A DNA stretch of 64,000 bases from Halorussus aquaticus. GTDB lineage: Archaea > Halobacteriota > Halobacteria > Halobacteriales > Haladaptataceae. Where the stretch lies: the NCBI RefSeq assembly GCF_024218795.1, contig NZ_CP100400.1:744001-808000 (forward strand), read 5' to 3'. The position numbers and the translations under genes were made by a program. Below the pieces are notes generated by a model. The model was not told the DNA's origin, ran no database searches, and saw only the letters and a program-made list of their open reading frames with translations. This document shows positions 62,115 through 64,000 of this stretch, one piece after another (within the stretch, counting starts at the first letter, position 1; the number at the start of each line of letters is the position of its first letter).

Positions 62115-62987
62115 ATGAACGGCCGCGCGTCTGCGTTCGCGGCGGGGACGGTACTGAACGCCCTCGCCTGCGGCAAGGGGTCGGCGTTCGCCATCGACGC
62201 CGAGACGACCGCCGAGGTCGAACTCGACGATTCGGGCGTCGTGACCGGCGGGGTCGCGGAGGCCCCCGACGCCGACACGACCCTGATAGAGCGGTGCGTC
62301 GAACTCGTCCTCGCGGAGTACGCCGCGGACGCGCCCGGCGGCGACGGGATTTCGGGTGGCCACGTCCGCACCGAGAGCGAGGTGCCGATGGCGGCCGGAC
62401 TCAAGAGTTCCAGCGCGGCCGCGAACGCGACGGTGCTGGCCGCGCTCGACGCGCTCGGAGTCGCCGAGGAGGTACCCCGCGAGGAGGCCTGCCGACTCGG
62501 CGTGCGGGCGGCCCGCGACGCTGGCGTGACGGTCACGGGCGCGTTCGACGACGCCAGCGCGAGCATGCTCGGTGGCGTCACCGTCACCGACAACCGGACC
62601 GACGAACTGCTCGCGCGGGACCCCGTCGAGTGGGACGTGCTGGTCTGGACGCCGCCCGAACAGGCCTTCAGCGCCGACGCCGACGTCGCGCGGTGCGAGC
62701 GACTCGCGCCCGTCGCGGAACTGGTCGCCGACCTCGCGCTCGACGGTCGCTACGCCGACGCGATGACGGTCAACGGGTTCGCCTTCACGGCGGCGCTCGG
62801 GTTCTCCGCCGACCCGATGGTAGAGGCGCTCCCCGACGTGCGCGGCGTCTCGCTGTCGGGCACTGGCCCGAGTTTCGTCGCTGTCGGCGAGCGCGCGGTA
62901 CTAGAACAGGTTCGAGACCGATGGAGTCAACGAGAGGGTACGACATGGCTGACGACGACACAGAACGACCCCGCCCGGACGAGATGA
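62115..62987 (+). CDS. aroK: Shikimate kinase, archaeal GHMP type
   Basis: This 290-residue kinase phosphorylates shikimate in the aromatic amino acid pathway; archaea use a GHMP-fold enzyme unrelated to bacterial AroK. The product starts MNGRASAFAAGTVLNALACG at ATG 62115. The phosphate loop reads EVPMAAGLKSSSAAANATVL. Motif GAFDDASASMLGGV and the C-terminal GVSLSGTGPSFVAVGE complete the family pattern. The chorismate mutase gene overlaps its 3' end by 43 bases, so the two are coexpressed. Confidence 0.93.
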   Translation: MNGRASAFAAGTVLNALACGKGSAFAIDAETTAEVELDDSGVVTGGVAEAPDADTTLIERCVELVLAEYAADAPGGDGISGGHVRTESEVPMAAGLKSSSAAANATVLAALDALGVAEEVPREEACRLGVRAARDAGVTVTGAFDDASASMLGGVTVTDNRTDELLARDPVEWDVLVWTPPEQAFSADADVARCERLAPVAELVADLALDGRYADAMTVNGFAFTAALGFSADPMVEALPDVRGVSLSGTGPSFVAVGERAVLEQVRDRWSQREGTTWLTTTQNDPARTR

Positions 62988-63250
62988 ACCTCGCGGAGCT
63001 CCGCGAGGAGATAGAGAGCATCGACCGCGAGATAGTCGAACTCATCGCCCGCCGGACCTACGTGGCCGAGACGGTCGCGCGGGTCAAAGACGAGCGAGAC
63101 ATGCCGACCACCGACGAGGACCAAGAGCAACGCGTGATGGACCGCGCGGGCGAGAACGCAGAGCAGTTCGACGTGGACGCGAACCTCGTGAAGGCGATTT
63201 TCCGGTTGCTCATCGAACTGAACAAGGTAGAACAACGGGAGTCTCGGTAG
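62945..63250 (+). CDS. aroQ: Chorismate mutase, AroQ type
   Basis: The 101-residue all-helical enzyme turns chorismate into prephenate for Phe and Tyr. It begins MADDDTERPRPDEMNLAELR. The AroQ helix pattern (EIESIDREIVELIARRTYVA, then TVARVKDERDMPTTDEDQEQ) includes the first Arg and Lys of the active site, and the C-terminal helix reads LVKAIFRLLIELNKVEQ. Its ATG lies 43 bases inside the end of the shikimate kinase gene in another frame. A monofunctional enzyme of this length is normal. Confidence 0.93.
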   Translation: MADDDTERPRPDEMNLAELREEIESIDREIVELIARRTYVAETVARVKDERDMPTTDEDQEQRVMDRAGENAEQFDVDANLVKAIFRLLIELNKVEQRESR

Positions 63251-63375
63251 CCGAAACCGTTCTCTTCAGGCAGTGTACTGCTAGCCGAGAGGCCAATGCA
63301 GGCTCCGCTAGCTACGCTTCAGATTCGCGGCCGATAAATGATGTCGTGTGGGGGATGGGCGTCATCGTGAGGTGG

Positions 63376-63735
63376 TTACGGTGCTTCGAGTGATGTCGGA
63401 AGTTCAGAATCCACAGCGAGAATCACCGACAGATGGGACTCCGTTCGATCGAGCTGAGCTGTCGGCTCTGCCAACTGTCGCTCGGGGTCGTATCGGACGA
63501 GTCCGGCATCGGCTAACTTCGGGAGGTGGACGTGATGCAGCCCGGTCCGAATCTGGCTCAGTGTCTCGCCAGCGGACTCTGCCGGTGATGTGTGGGAATT
63601 GTGTTGGACGATTACCGTTGCGAGGTCGTCTATCGAGAGCGACTGGTGCTGTTCAGTGAGTGCCGCGAGAACGATGCGACGATGCTCGTGTTCACAGACG
63701 TCTAGAACCGTGTCTAACTCAGGTGTCCCAACCAT
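63376..63735 (-). CDS. Winged-helix regulator, DUF7344-like
   Basis: The 119-residue product from ATG 63735 begins MVGTPELDTVLDVCEHEHRR and contains RIVLAALTEQHQSLSIDDLA, then LHHVHLPKLADAGLVRYDPE; this is the layout of the many haloarchaeal small winged-helix regulators. ATG 63783 further up is less likely because its extra 16 residues are basic and lack the family pattern. Target and signal are unknown. The HTH_10 gene starting beyond the right edge reads in the same direction. Confidence 0.82.
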   Translation of the reverse strand: MVGTPELDTVLDVCEHEHRRIVLAALTEQHQSLSIDDLATVIVQHNSHTSPAESAGETLSQIRTGLHHVHLPKLADAGLVRYDPERQLAEPTAQLDRTESHLSVILAVDSELPTSLEAP

Positions 63736-63801
63736 ACGCTTCTTTAACCAGCCGACGCGGTTCACCGCTGTTTTTGGGTACACAAACCGTTTAAATGAGG
63801 T

Positions 63802-64000
63802 TCACTCTAGCGAGCGGAATTCGGCCAGCGAACTACCGAGAACCGAACTGATTCCGCGTCGGAGTCGGGACGCGACCGCCTGCTGTGAGATGCCGAGTTC
63901 GTCCCCGAGTTCGGCCATCGTCACGTCGCGCGGGGTGTTGAAGTAGCCCCGCTCGTACGCGAGTATCAGCGCCTCCTGTTGGGTGTCGGTGAGTGCGGTC
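63802..64000 (-). CDS. Bacterio-opsin activator-like HTH_10 regulator, partial
   Basis: The frame enters from the right edge on the minus strand and ends at the stop at 63802-63804. The visible 66 residues include LTDTQQEALILAYERGYFNT, PRDVTMAELGDELGISQQAV and ASRLRRGISSVLG, the C-terminal HTH of the haloarchaeal Bat (HTH_10) family. The sensor part, often PAS or GAF, lies outside the window. Confidence 0.9.
   Translation of the reverse strand, partial: TALTDTQQEALILAYERGYFNTPRDVTMAELGDELGISQQAVASRLRRGISSVLGSSLAEFRSLE

Noticed and set aside
1..64000. rRNA, tRNA, CRISPR arrays, transposase genes and a replication origin
   Set aside because: I looked for T-loop motifs, spaced repeats, transposase motifs and ORB-type repeats and saw none. 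The tandem repeats present are all inside protein genes.

Overview
The window is high-GC chromosomal DNA from a haloarchaeon (class Halobacteria). The evidence is strongly acidic proteins; many Tat (twin-arginine) signals and Tat lipoproteins; TATA-type promoters 26-31 bases upstream of leaderless starts; and informational proteins of archaeal type (SBDS, aIF2-beta, a three-gene RPA operon, CDC48, an Lhr-type helicase). A halocyanin-like protein and many small families known mainly from haloarchaea (UPF0179, UPF0212, UPF0058, DUF357, DUF2209, amphi-Trp, DUF7282) agree. I found no rRNA, tRNA, CRISPR array or intact insertion sequence.

Layout. Bases 1-2200 are clearly AT-richer than the rest and hold two Tat-exported proteins and a membrane protein cut by the window edge; this looks like acquired DNA. 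Its right border is a decayed copy of the 3' end of spoVR (about 2265-2400). A chemotaxis transducer overlapping a BMP-family lipoprotein gene follows (2698-6236), then the minus-strand operon prkA-prkA-DUF444-spoVR (14288 down to 6550). From 14.8 to 25.2 kb lie housekeeping and conserved unknown genes: DUF5820, UPF0179, a PepSY-like secreted protein, an M3 peptidase, SBDS, FUN14, DUF2209-HflX, MoaC and NAD(P)HX repair. From 25.5 to 35 kb are a Gln/Arg/Gly-rich low-complexity protein, amphi-Trp, acylphosphatase, SRPBCC, OGG, UPF0212, UPF0058 and aIF2-beta. This stretch also has a metal exporter with a palindromic operator, followed by a deca-histidine protein, then a halocyanin-like lipoprotein and DUF357.

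From 35 to 44.8 kb are a glutaredoxin-thioredoxin reductase fusion, a DUF7282 surface protein, a tandem pair of Tat proteins, and a MATE exporter preceded by a TetR stub whose operator survives. ArfC, a CBS protein and an arylsulfotransferase-like protein follow. From 44.9 to 52.5 kb are rpa1-rpap1-rpe and the Lhr helicase. From 52.6 to 56 kb are two more Tat/Thr-rich proteins that share a promoter core, and a Tat protein that appears related to the first protein of the AT-rich region. The last part holds a four-CBS protein with an HPF-like tail, CDC48, small conserved proteins, a sulfatase-like protein, shikimate kinase with chorismate mutase, and two HTH regulators, the last cut by the edge.

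The points most worth a second look are the spoVR remnant at the composition border, the two basic low-complexity proteins (one behind a metal exporter), the Tat/Thr-rich family present twice as tandem pairs, the TetR stub with its retained operator, the CBS-HPF fusion, and the transducer-BMP pair without a transporter.
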